A stretch of DNA of 33,793 nt from Syntrophaceae bacterium (lineage in GTDB: Bacteria > Desulfobacterota > Syntrophia > Syntrophales > Smithellaceae), in contig JAFGLS010000020.1 of NCBI GenBank assembly GCA_016927935.1, forward strand, positions 1 to 33,793, written 5' to 3'. Under the pieces are notes generated by a model. The model was not told the origin of the DNA. It worked only from the letters and a program-made list of their open reading frames with translations, and ran no database searches. A program made the translations under genes and the position numbers. This document shows positions 15,633 to 23,483 of this stretch, one piece after another. Every line of letters begins with the position of its first letter. Within the stretch, counting starts at the first letter, position 1.

Positions 15633-16707
15633 AACTAACAATCCGTCCACAAGAATATCCGGCCTTCTGGAAACCTTTCCTTCCTGCAAAATTGACAGTC
15701 TGATTTTTTTCAACATGAGCAACATCCGCTACCTCTCGGGATTTACCGGCTCTGAAGGTGTTCTTTTTGTCGGTTGCAGTCAGGTAATTTTATTTATTGA
15801 CGGCCGTTATACTCTTCAGGCCGCTCAGGAAACAAAGGGAATTAAGATAGTAGAATGCACGGACAAGATTGAAGCAGTTGGCAGGATTATAAAAAATAGT
15901 AAATTAAAGCGCGTCGGGTTTGAAGCGGATTCAATTACACTGAGCATGTATAATCAATTGACGAAACTTGTTCAGAAAGAGATTTTAGTTGCTTTAAGCG
16001 ATGAGTTGAGAATGTTGAGAGCTTGTAAAGATGATTCGGAAATAGCCATGATGAAAAAAGCTGCACAAATTTCTTCATCCGCCGTTCGTTCTGTCATAAA
16101 CCTTGCAAAGACAGGATGGAAAGAGAAGGAACTGGCCTGGCAGTTGGAATTGGAAGCGAGAAAAAACGGTGCTGATGGAGTGGCTTTTGAAACCATTGTT
16201 GCCGCCGGCGAGCATTCATCTCTCCCTCATGCGCGTCCGAGCGACAAAAAAATAAAAAAGGGAGATTTTGTTGTCATTGATTTTGGAGTCAAATATAAAG
16301 GGTACTGCTCGGATGAGACATGCACAATTGCTTTCGGAAAATTGACAGACAGACAAAAAAATGCTTATCAGATGGTTAAAGATGCTCATGAACGCGCCCT
16401 GGATATGGTTGCGGCAAATATCCCTGCCGCTGAGATAGACAAATGCACGCGCAGTATTTTTGGTAAAAAATATACCCGGTATTTTGTGCACGGCACGGGA
16501 CATGGAGTTGGCCTGGAAGTTCATGAGGCTCCGCGTCTGTTTTCAAAATCAGTTGATATTTTAAAGCCGCGAATGGTGATAACCATTGAACCCGGTTTGT
16601 ATATTCCGGGACTTTGGGGAATAAGAATAGAGGACACTGTACTGCTGAAAGAAAATAGTTGCGAAAAGCTCACAAAAATGGATAAAAGGCTTACCATTTT
16701 AGAATAA
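15622..16707 (+). CDS. Xaa-Pro aminopeptidase (M24B family)
   Basis: 361 aa metallopeptidase that removes N-terminal residues before proline or splits Xaa-Pro dipeptides. The creatinase N-domain is residues 1-130 and the pita-bread catalytic domain 135-361. All five dinuclear-metal ligands are seen: D220, D231, H294, E323, E337, within IDFGV, CSDETC, HGTGHGVG, IEPG and IRIEDT. The protein lacks the longer N-domain of E. coli PepP (441 aa) and fits the PepQ/YpdF-like size class. It is encoded 11 bp inside the end of the TPR gene and 19 bp before gcvH. In many deltaproteobacteria this peptidase precedes efp/acc genes; here lipoyl genes follow instead. Confidence 0.92.
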   Translation: MAHKTNNPSTRISGLLETFPSCKIDSLIFFNMSNIRYLSGFTGSEGVLFVGCSQVILFIDGRYTLQAAQETKGIKIVECTDKIEAVGRIIKNSKLKRVGFEADSITLSMYNQLTKLVQKEILVALSDELRMLRACKDDSEIAMMKKAAQISSSAVRSVINLAKTGWKEKELAWQLELEARKNGADGVAFETIVAAGEHSSLPHARPSDKKIKKGDFVVIDFGVKYKGYCSDETCTIAFGKLTDRQKNAYQMVKDAHERALDMVAANIPAAEIDKCTRSIFGKKYTRYFVHGTGHGVGLEVHEAPRLFSKSVDILKPRMVITIEPGLYIPGLWGIRIEDTVLLKENSCEKLTKMDKRLTILE

Positions 16708-16726
16708 AGAAAGAGGTTTTTTCATC

Positions 16727-17122
16727 ATGAAGGATTTTCCGGAAGATATAATTTACAGTTGTGAACACATATGGGTAAAAGTTGACGGGAATATGGCTAC
16801 GATAGGCATCACCGATTATGCCCAAGAAAGACTTGGTGATATTCTTTCCGTTGAGTTTATTGAAAATGATACTTATGTGGAGCGTGACGAAACATTCGGC
16901 TCCATCGAATCTGTTAAAGAAGTTGTGGATTTGATTTCTCCTGTCAGTGGAACGATTATAGTCATCAATGAGGACATTCTTGATGATGTCAGTGTAATTA
17001 ACAGAGATCCTTACGATACAGGTTGGTTAGTTGTTATAGAAATGGATAATTTGGAGCAACTGCAGGATCTTCTTGCCGCATCCAACTACCATGACTTTAT
17101 AACACAGGAAGAAAGCGAATGA
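16727..17122 (+). CDS. gcvH: Glycine cleavage H-like lipoyl carrier protein
   Basis: 131 aa, the size of GcvH. The lipoylation site K64 is in SIESVKEVVDLISPVSG, the family signature, and the sandwich-barrel fold is kept to the C-terminal NLEQL. The protein would carry lipoate on K64 and swing between partner enzymes. No gcvT, gcvP or lpd is present in the window, so it may serve a glycine cleavage system encoded elsewhere, act as an assembly intermediate for lipoate on other enzymes, or be an LbpA-type carrier of an Hdr-like system. The next gene, a lipoyl/octanoyl transferase, starts 10 bp later. Confidence 0.85.
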   Translation: MKDFPEDIIYSCEHIWVKVDGNMATIGITDYAQERLGDILSVEFIENDTYVERDETFGSIESVKEVVDLISPVSGTIIVINEDILDDVSVINRDPYDTGWLVVIEMDNLEQLQDLLAASNYHDFITQEESE

Positions 17123-17131
17123 GCTTTTTCT

Positions 17132-17962
17132 ATGGTCTGGAGATTGCTTGATTTTCAAAATTATAATATTTTTGAAAACATGGCCATAGATGAGGCTGTT
17201 TTTTATGAAACTATAAAAAACAAAAAACAGCCCACCATAAGATTTTATTCTTCAACTCCGGCAGCAGTTACTATCGGTTATTTTCAGAATGCGAAAAAGG
17301 AGTTAAATATTGGAGAATGCCGCGCGGGAGGAATTGATATTACTCGCAGAATTACAGGCGGACAGGCGGTTTTTCATTTTAATGAAATGACATATTCAGT
17401 AACAGCGGCAGAACAGGAAAAAATTTTCCCCGCTGATATTACGGGAACTTACAAAATAATAGGCAAATGCATTGCTAGAGGCCTGAACTATTTAAGAATA
17501 GAGGCGGGACTCGCTGAAAAAGGCCGTACCCTAAAGAAAGAAGATATAAACTCCTGCTGTTTTTTTACTCCTTCGAAAAACGAGCTTCTGGTTAATGGCC
17601 GTAAGATTTGTGGTAGCGCTCAGGTGAGAAGAAGAGGAGGATTTTTACAACACGGATTACTACTTTTGGATTTCGATCCGGAAAAAACTGCCGGGTTCCT
17701 CCTGCCGAACTATATGCCCAAACTTTTGGAAAAATTCAAGAAAACGGTGACATCGGTTAATGAAGAGCTTGCTCATTCTGTTGAAATAAAGGAAATTTTA
17801 TCAAAATTAAAAAAAGGATTCATTGAAGAACTGGAAATAGATTTACAGGAAGAAAGCTTGACTCCGGCGGAAGAAAAACTGAAAAATGTATTGATGAAAA
17901 AATATATGGACTCTGACTGGAATATAGAGAGGAAAAAATATTTTAAAGCAGGCCGATTATGA
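17132..17962 (+). CDS. LplA/LipM-family lipoyl or octanoyl transferase
   Basis: 276 aa member of the biotin/lipoate ligase fold. It shows RRITGGQAVFH (72-82) for acyl-substrate binding, and K158 within GRKICGSAQ, the catalytic-lysine motif of the family. The pair C142-C143 followed by F before that motif resembles the CF of LipM, where a Cys carries the octanoyl group. It may therefore be a LipM-type octanoyltransferase to GcvH or an LplA ligase using free lipoate plus ATP. It is encoded 10 bp after gcvH, the likely acceptor, and overlaps hisC by 4 bp (ATGA). A clear Shine-Dalgarno is missing, so translation is probably coupled. The exact enzyme activity is undecided. Confidence 0.8.
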   Translation: MVWRLLDFQNYNIFENMAIDEAVFYETIKNKKQPTIRFYSSTPAAVTIGYFQNAKKELNIGECRAGGIDITRRITGGQAVFHFNEMTYSVTAAEQEKIFPADITGTYKIIGKCIARGLNYLRIEAGLAEKGRTLKKEDINSCCFFTPSKNELLVNGRKICGSAQVRRRGGFLQHGLLLLDFDPEKTAGFLLPNYMPKLLEKFKKTVTSVNEELAHSVEIKEILSKLKKGFIEELEIDLQEESLTPAEEKLKNVLMKKYMDSDWNIERKKYFKAGRL

Positions 17963-19032
17963 AAATTCAGGAACTGGTGGCAAAAAATATTTTTAAACAA
18001 AGCGGCTACATTGCATCGGAGAAGACTTGCATAATAAAGATGGATGCCAATGAAAATCCTTTCACAATTCAAGAACCTCTGAAAAAAGTCCTGCGCAAAA
18101 AAATGCTTGAAGTAGATTTAAACCGATATCCGGCCGCCGGATCTCCTGATCTGCGCAAAAGATACGCCAAATATTTCGGTGTAAAAGAAAATATGATTAT
18201 GCTGGGCAACGGTTCCGACGAACTGATTCAAATTCTCTGCATGACGCTGAAAGGCCGGATTAAAGGCGTGTTGGTTCCCGTTCCTACCTTTTCTATGTAT
18301 AAAATAATCGCGGTTAACACAGGCAATAGAGTTGTCGAAGTTCCTCTGGATAAAAAATTTGATCTTGATGTTAAAGCAGTTACCGACAGGATAAAAAATG
18401 ATTTTCCCGCTTTAATTTTTCTTAGTTCCCCCAACAGTCCCACTGGTAATCTTTTCAGCCGGGCAAAAATAGAAATTATCATTAAAAAAACTCCCGGTGT
18501 TGTCGTGATTGACGAGGCATACGGAACTTTTTCAGGCCAAAGTCTTATATCCCTGCTGAAAAGGTATGACAATGTGATTTTTCTAAAGACACTGTCCAAG
18601 TTGGGAATGGCCTCCATTCGAATAGGTTTTTTAATCGGCAATCCAAATATCATCGCCCAGTTGGATAAGGTAAGATTACCCTATAATATCAATTCCTTAT
18701 CCCAAATAGCGGCCGGTTTTTTTCTGGACTATGAAGAAGAATTTTCTAAACAAATCAAAGAGATAATTCAAAGACGCGAGGAGCTTTACACCGGCTTAAA
18801 GCAAATAAAATGGATTAAAACATATTCCTCCCGTGCTAATTTTATTTTTTTTAGTTGCGCTTTTGATTCCAATCACATATATAGCAGACTCCTTGCGAAA
18901 GGGATTGCTGTAAAAAATCTAAGCATTTTGCCGCTGATACCCAATTGTATGAGGATCACAGTCGGCACTAAAAAAGAAAACGAGGCTTTAATTAAAGCAC
19001 TGAAAAGCATTACGCCAAAACAAGGAGCGTGA
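17959..19032 (+). CDS. hisC: Histidinol-phosphate aminotransferase
   Basis: 357 aa, PLP-dependent fold type I aminotransferase. It contains DANENP (29-34), GNGSDELI (83-90), SSPNSPTGN (156-164), DEAY (185-188), and the PLP lysine K214 in TLSK followed by R221. These are the HisC hallmarks; the enzyme converts imidazole acetol phosphate and glutamate to histidinol phosphate, the seventh step of histidine synthesis. The other his genes are not nearby, and some HisC homologues act on Phe/Tyr or cobalamin precursors, so the substrate is not fully certain. It overlaps the transferase gene by 4 bp and is followed by a strong terminator. Confidence 0.87.
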   Translation: MKIQELVAKNIFKQSGYIASEKTCIIKMDANENPFTIQEPLKKVLRKKMLEVDLNRYPAAGSPDLRKRYAKYFGVKENMIMLGNGSDELIQILCMTLKGRIKGVLVPVPTFSMYKIIAVNTGNRVVEVPLDKKFDLDVKAVTDRIKNDFPALIFLSSPNSPTGNLFSRAKIEIIIKKTPGVVVIDEAYGTFSGQSLISLLKRYDNVIFLKTLSKLGMASIRIGFLIGNPNIIAQLDKVRLPYNINSLSQIAAGFFLDYEEEFSKQIKEIIQRREELYTGLKQIKWIKTYSSRANFIFFSCAFDSNHIYSRLLAKGIAVKNLSILPLIPNCMRITVGTKKENEALIKALKSITPKQGA

Positions 19033-19052
19033 TTTAAAATTAATTGAACATT

Positions 19053-19099
19053 AAAGGGTGGATTACGACAGCAATTTTCTGTCGTACTGCCCTTTTTTT
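19053..19099 (+). terminator. Rho-independent terminator after hisC
   Basis: Inner arms ACGACAG/CTGTCGT around a short loop (CAATTTT) and outer arms AAAGGG/CCCTTT (19053-19058 and 19090-19095), followed by a run of seven T ending at 19099. It is 20 bp downstream of the hisC stop and ends the unit 14946-19032. Confidence 0.9.
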
Positions 19100-19106
19100 G
19101 TGAAAC

Positions 19107-19250
19107 TCCGATTCTATAAGCGAAGCGCAATGGAATCGGTTAGTTGAACAATCCCCGAAGCGCAGCGGAGCGGGATAATTAGAAGTTAAGGAGTGTAGTA
19201 CCCTGAAGGGCACCATGGGGTCACTATAGGCGACGTGGGATTTGATAACA
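19107..19250 (+). repeat. Modular hairpin repeat, copy R3
   Basis: Orientation as R1. The core 19199-19233 (TACCCTGAAGGGCACCATGG and onwards) differs from R1 only at a few positions. Outer arms AATCCC (19150-19155) and GGGATT (19237-19242) surround it. An additional hairpin, CCGATTC/GAATCGG at about 19108-19140, lies to the left. It fills the space between the hisC terminator and rpsU. A minus-strand open frame across it is a by-product of the repeat. Confidence 0.8.
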
Positions 19251-19290
19251 TAAGGAAAAACAATCAATAATAAAACAAGGAGGATTAAAT

Positions 19291-19482
19291 TTGGAAGTAA
19301 AGGTAATTGATAATGATGTGGAAAAAGCTTTAAAAATTTTGAAGAACAAGCTGTCAAAAAGCGGTCTCTTTAAGGAATTGAAAGTCCGCCGCGCCTATGA
19401 AAAGCCTTCGGTAAAACAGAAAAGAAAAACGATCGAAGCCCAGCGCCGTTTGGCCAAGGTTCAAAGACGCCACAGGTATTAA
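19291..19482 (+). CDS. rpsU: 30S ribosomal protein S21
   Basis: 63 aa, lysine/arginine rich, with the S21 pattern: N-terminal VKVIDNDVEKALKILKNK, central KELKVRRAYEKPSVKRK-like region, and basic tail RRLAKVQRRHRY. S21 sits in the 30S platform near the anti-Shine-Dalgarno and supports initiation. The start is TTG at 19291, decided by the ideal AAGGAGG (19278-19284) 6-7 bp before it; no ATG or GTG fits. It follows repeat R3 and precedes a LOG gene by 62 bp. Confidence 0.92.
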   Translation: MEVKVIDNDVEKALKILKNKLSKSGLFKELKVRRAYEKPSVKQKRKTIEAQRRLAKVQRRHRY

Positions 19483-19544
19483 AACAAACATCTTGTTATC
19501 ACATTTAATTTTTATCTCTGCTTAAGAAGGGGGATTATCACCTC

Positions 19545-20198
19545 ATGGAAGAAAAGCAATACTTAATTGATTCATTATCCATTAATGAATCGTGGAGAGT
19601 GTTTCGTATTATGGCTGAAATTGTTGAGGGTGTTGAAGCTCTTTCTAAAATTGATAACGCCGTCACTTTTTTCGGTTCCGCCAGAGTAAAACCCGATGAC
19701 ATTTACTATCAAAAAACCGAATTTCTGGCCCGGCTTCTCGTTCAAAACGGGTTTAACGTTATTACCGGTGGCGGACCGGGAATTATGGAGGCAGCCAATA
19801 AAGGCGCCAGTGAAGCGGGCGGCAAGTCGGTAGGAATGAACATTAAGCTGCCGTATGAACAAAGGCCCAATGCCTACTCTAATATACATCTTGAATACAA
19901 ATACTTCTTTGTCCGCAAGGTGATGTTTGTCAAATACGCAGTTGCTTATGTGATAATGCCGGGCGGCTTTGGCACGATGGATGAATTTTTTGAAGCACTT
20001 ACCTTAATTCAGACAAAGAAAATTAAGCCCTTCCCCCTGATTCTGATGGGAAGAGAATACTGGCAAGGATTAATAGACTGGTTGAAAAATAAGATGATTA
20101 CAGAAGGTAAAATTGATCCTGCTGATATGGAACTGATTCAAGTAGTTGATGAACCAGAAGAAGCAGTTAAACTCATTAAGAAATACGTTTTAGTATAA
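19545..20198 (+). CDS. LOG family protein (TIGR00730 Rossmann fold)
   Basis: 217 aa. Both family signatures are present: GGGPGIMEAANKGA (75-88) and PGGFGTMDE (139-147). In plants and several bacteria such proteins are cytokinin riboside 5'-monophosphate phosphoribohydrolases that cut nucleotide 5'-monophosphates into base and ribose 5-phosphate; older annotation as lysine decarboxylase is wrong. Cytosolic, probably dimeric. It starts at ATG 19545 after a GGGGG purine site and lies between rpsU and holA, 24 bp before the latter. The physiological substrate is unknown. Confidence 0.88.
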   Translation: MEEKQYLIDSLSINESWRVFRIMAEIVEGVEALSKIDNAVTFFGSARVKPDDIYYQKTEFLARLLVQNGFNVITGGGPGIMEAANKGASEAGGKSVGMNIKLPYEQRPNAYSNIHLEYKYFFVRKVMFVKYAVAYVIMPGGFGTMDEFFEALTLIQTKKIKPFPLILMGREYWQGLIDWLKNKMITEGKIDPADMELIQVVDEPEEAVKLIKKYVLV

Positions 20199-20222
20199 TT
20201 CTCAATATTAGCCTTTGCAGTT

Positions 20223-21572
20223 ATGGAAAAAATCTTCGCCAATCTGAAAAAGGGCATTATTGCGCCCTGCTACCTTCTTTACGGGGAAGAAGAATATCTT
20301 ATAAATGAAACTCTCAACAAAATTTTAGACACAATTATACCTGAAGCTGATCGGGATTTCGGTCTCTTTTATCTGGATGGCGAAAACATTGACATGGAAA
20401 GCTTGACTGATGATCTTCGTACGCCTTCTCTTCTGGGCAACAAAAAAGTAATCGTCATCAAAGACACGACGATTTTTACCTCCCGAGAAAATTTGGCTAA
20501 ACTCATCGAAAAGATTCGCAGCACCATGGATGACAATCCGGACAGAGCAGCAAAGTATTTTCTGACTTTCCTGAATAACACCGGTTTTTCCATAGAAGAT
20601 TTGCAGGGCGCCGGCTGGCGGAAAATTACCGATGAAAAATGGAGTGAAATCGTCAGGGGAGATACAGGAGAAGACCGCGAAAAATGGCTGCCGCGTATTC
20701 TGGAAATATGCCAGGCATCTGGACTGACTGATAATTCAGTTACCGATAAAACAGAAAAGCTGGAAGAAATTTTAAAAACGGGTTTGCCCGAGGGAAACTG
20801 CCTGATTTTCACGGCTGAGACCGTAGATAAAAGAAAAAAAATATACAAAATTATTGAAGCAGCCGGTGTTACTAAGCATTTCGGCGAGGTCAAAAAAGAG
20901 CAAGTGCGAGCAGAAATACTTCAGAAGGAATCTGAGAAATTACTCAAGAAGTACGGTAAGAAAATGTCGCCGGCTGCCTTGGTCGCTCTGGGCAGGAAAA
21001 CAGGATTTGATTTCTGGCGTTCAATTTCAGAACTTGAAAAGCTTATTTCCTTTGTTGGTGATAGCGAACTTATTGACAAAGATGATGTTGACGAAGCTGT
21101 CGGCAGAACAAAAGAAGATAACATTTTCACTTTAACCAACGCCCTTGGTGAAAAAAATCAACTTGCCGCCATTGACTCTCTGCAAAATCTTTTGGATCAG
21201 GGAGTTCATCACCTGATGATAATGACAATGATTTCCAGGGAAATCAGACTGCTTTTGCAGGCCAGAGTTCTGGTTGATTCCGGGAAACTGCCCAAGTTCA
21301 ATGATAGTATAGAATACGGCTGGTTTCAAAGTGTTCTTTATCCGGCATTCAGTAAATTGAACACAGCATCAGCAAAACACGAAGGCCTTATTTTCACTCA
21401 GCATCCTTTTTCTGTTTATAACGCCATGCGCAACTGTTTATACTTCACAACAGCGCACCTGATTGATCTGATGGAAGAACTCCTCAATCTGGAGCTAGCA
21501 TTAAAAACATCCGGCACTTCCAATCCTAAATTATTGCTGGAAAATTATTTGATCAAAGCCTGCACTAATTAA
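20223..21572 (+). CDS. holA: DNA polymerase III subunit delta, with inserted segment
   Basis: 449 aa. The N-terminal PCYLLYGEEEYLINE (15-29) is the HolA signature, with domain I-II AAA-like folds, and the C-terminal helical collar starts near EDNIFTLTNALG (about 300). HolA opens the beta-clamp in the clamp loader. It is about 100 aa longer than the usual 340; the extra stretch, about 95-195, is charged and helical and lies in domain I before LIFTAETVDKR. It shows no sign of frameshift or stop. It is convergent with the HcyBio gene, with a hairpin between. Confidence 0.85.
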   Translation: MEKIFANLKKGIIAPCYLLYGEEEYLINETLNKILDTIIPEADRDFGLFYLDGENIDMESLTDDLRTPSLLGNKKVIVIKDTTIFTSRENLAKLIEKIRSTMDDNPDRAAKYFLTFLNNTGFSIEDLQGAGWRKITDEKWSEIVRGDTGEDREKWLPRILEICQASGLTDNSVTDKTEKLEEILKTGLPEGNCLIFTAETVDKRKKIYKIIEAAGVTKHFGEVKKEQVRAEILQKESEKLLKKYGKKMSPAALVALGRKTGFDFWRSISELEKLISFVGDSELIDKDDVDEAVGRTKEDNIFTLTNALGEKNQLAAIDSLQNLLDQGVHHLMIMTMISREIRLLLQARVLVDSGKLPKFNDSIEYGWFQSVLYPAFSKLNTASAKHEGLIFTQHPFSVYNAMRNCLYFTTAHLIDLMEELLNLELALKTSGTSNPKLLLENYLIKACTN

Positions 21573-21606
21573 AGGGTAGCAATTATAGATATTCTGACAA
21601 AAGACA

Positions 21607-21648
21607 GGCTTAATGCATAAAATTAAGGTTTGTTTCCCGCATTAAGCC
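21607..21648. terminator. Hairpin between convergent genes
   Basis: Perfect 10-bp arms GGCTTAATGC (21607-21616) and GCATTAAGCC (21639-21648) with a 22-nt loop. It lies between holA (plus) and the HcyBio gene (minus), so it can serve both directions. The following T runs are short on either strand, so the terminator call is moderate. Confidence 0.55.
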
Positions 21649-21664
21649 CAAACTTATAATTAGT

Positions 21665-22834
21665 TTAAACTGAAGGTAAATTTTGCTGCGGTTCGCCCAG
21701 AATAAACCGGCCACTTTGAATCCACTCTTTTAATTCATTGGCAATTTGCCTGGCCTTAAAATAACTGGATAGAGGCGCTGTAACAACTTTTTTGCCGTTT
21801 ATTATAATAGTCCCACCGCGCAAATCTTTGTAATTCACCTCTGCCAGGGGCTTAGGATTGCCTTTGGGATAATCCATGCTGTAATCGTAAACCTGAGTAA
21901 AAATATCTTCGTCCTTCACTGAGGTAAAAAGAGCCATCTCTTCATCAAGAATAGGAATAGGAATTCCTATGCCAACAAACAAAGAGACCCCATATCCTAA
22001 AAAGCTCGCTCCGGTTAACCATTGAGGCTTCATTTCTTTAAGGTTACCAATAACTGCAATTGTACCTGCTCCCTGCTTGGGAACTCCCTTCACCGTACGG
22101 GGAACGTTGGGATTATGCTGTGTGCCCGGCCAGGCGATAAAACCCTGCGTTCCTCCCAAAAATATGCGCGTACCAATACCTATCGTCCGATAATAGGGAT
22201 CGTTAAATAAAGGACTCAATTGTGCCGAGGTAGAATAAGCAGCATTAGCCATCTGCGGACGAAGCATTCCCATATAAGTATAAATCGTCCTGTCCGACAG
22301 ATTAACCGCGCAATTATAATTCTGGTACGCATTGCGCGGATTGAACAAAATAGCGTTCTGCAAATCTTTTATCGTTATATTTTTTTCAAATTTTCTCGCC
22401 GGGTAACAATCGGTGCCATAGCCTTCTGCACGCAGCTTGACGACATTGCCGGACACGAGATCCTCGATAACATGACCGCCTCCGTAATTGAATTCTCCAG
22501 GATAAACGCTGTTGAGCGGGTCATTTTCTACAACTTCCGTAGCTCCGATATAACAATCCACAGCGGCAATTCCGCCATAAGCCGGGACATCATTGAGCCA
22601 CACCTTGGACGCCCGAATGCGGGGCGAAGTATGACCAAAATTGAGAAAAACCCCCGAGGAACACATCGGACCGAATGTTCCGGTAGTAACAACATCTATT
22701 TTACGGGCTGCCTCGACTTCGCCATGCCGCTCAACAACGTCGATCATCTCTTCCGCCGTGACGACAACAACACGCCCTTCTTTTATCTTTTCGTTTATTT
22801 CTCTTAATGTTTTCTGAACTTTGAATTTTTTCAT
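21665..22834 (-). CDS. HcyBio (DUF39) homocysteine biosynthesis protein
   Basis: 389 aa, Pfam DUF39/HcyBio family. In methanogens a DUF39 protein (MA1821) works with a ferredoxin-domain partner to form homocysteine from aspartate semialdehyde using sulfide, replacing the usual O-acylhomoserine route; the activity is named L-aspartate semialdehyde sulfurtransferase. Recognised by GTFGPMCSSGVFLNFGH (52-68) with Cys58, and GYGTDCYPARKF (138-149) with Cys143, plus Cys94. The C-terminus has no CBS or ferredoxin domain, and no partner gene follows. It is the last gene on the minus strand, 82 bp after dut. Confidence 0.85.
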   Translation of the reverse strand: MKKFKVQKTLREINEKIKEGRVVVVTAEEMIDVVERHGEVEAARKIDVVTTGTFGPMCSSGVFLNFGHTSPRIRASKVWLNDVPAYGGIAAVDCYIGATEVVENDPLNSVYPGEFNYGGGHVIEDLVSGNVVKLRAEGYGTDCYPARKFEKNITIKDLQNAILFNPRNAYQNYNCAVNLSDRTIYTYMGMLRPQMANAAYSTSAQLSPLFNDPYYRTIGIGTRIFLGGTQGFIAWPGTQHNPNVPRTVKGVPKQGAGTIAVIGNLKEMKPQWLTGASFLGYGVSLFVGIGIPIPILDEEMALFTSVKDEDIFTQVYDYSMDYPKGNPKPLAEVNYKDLRGGTIIINGKKVVTAPLSSYFKARQIANELKEWIQSGRFILGEPQQNLPSV

Positions 22835-22916
22835 ATTTAAATTTCAGTATTTCAAATAATTATGGGTTTTTCATACCACTGTTTGACTCCAATTGCAAAA
22901 TTTAAGAAGTTTATTT

Positions 22917-23360
22917 TCAGGTATGACCGAATCCGCCACCGCCTCTGACAGTGCTCTTCAATTCTGAAGTTTCCACCCAGTCCACCCGAAAAATCTTCTG
23001 CACAACCATCTGAGCCAGACGCATTCCTCTTTTAACAACAAACGGTTTTTCACTGAGGTTGATAACAATCAATCCTATTTCGCCGCGATAATCGGAGTCA
23101 ATAGTACCGGGTGAATTAAGCAGAGTTATGCCATTTTTAAAAGCCAGACCGCTGCGCGGCCTTATTTGCGCTTCATAGCCTTCGGGTAATGCCACGGCTA
23201 TGCCCGTTGCAATCTTTTTTATCTGACCCGGCATAATAATTTCTTCTGCCCTAACAGCGGCAAATACATCCATTCCGGCTGCCTGATCAGTCATATATTG
23301 AGGAAGAGGAATATCGTCATTACCGGGAAGTTTCTGAATACAAACTTTTACTTTTTTCAT
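22917..23360 (-). CDS. dut: dUTP diphosphatase
   Basis: 147 aa, homotrimeric dUTPase that splits dUTP to dUMP and PPi and keeps uracil out of DNA. Motif 1 AAGMDVFA (27-34), motif 2 RPRSGLA (68-74), motif 3 GTIDSDYRGE (85-94) with catalytic Asp88, motif 4 RLAQMVV (114-120), and motif 5 GGGGFGHT at the extreme C-terminus (140-147). Motif 5 normally reads GFGS/T, so His replaces Ser. It follows pnp by 123 bp and is read in the same direction. Confidence 0.93.
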   Translation of the reverse strand: MKKVKVCIQKLPGNDDIPLPQYMTDQAAGMDVFAAVRAEEIIMPGQIKKIATGIAVALPEGYEAQIRPRSGLAFKNGITLLNSPGTIDSDYRGEIGLIVINLSEKPFVVKRGMRLAQMVVQKIFRVDWVETSELKSTVRGGGGFGHT

Positions 23361-23483
23361 TTTTCAGCCAGTAATTTCTATTTATCTTTTTAAAAATTAA
23401 GATATTTGCTTAAAGAAATCTGCTTTGCATTCATTAAATCCATGAACGCGAAATGAGTTTTTTCGAATAACCTCAACCAAGAA

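Noticed and set aside
16727-17962. Complete glycine cleavage operon
   Set aside because: Only the H-like carrier and a transferase are present; no gcvT, gcvP or lpd in the window.
19242-19271. Promoter TTGATA-N18-AATAAT for rpsU
   Set aside because: The implied transcription start would fall on the Shine-Dalgarno itself, leaving about 13 nt of leader, so it is probably a chance match.
19040-19357. Minus-strand open frame of 105 codons over the hisC terminator, R3 and the rpsU start
   Set aside because: It runs across a strong terminator and a real ribosomal protein gene start, and its central residues come from the repeat core.
22220-22807. Plus-strand open frame of 195 codons opposite the HcyBio gene
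   Set aside because: Antisense shadow of a well-conserved protein; no recognisable domain or ribosome-binding site.
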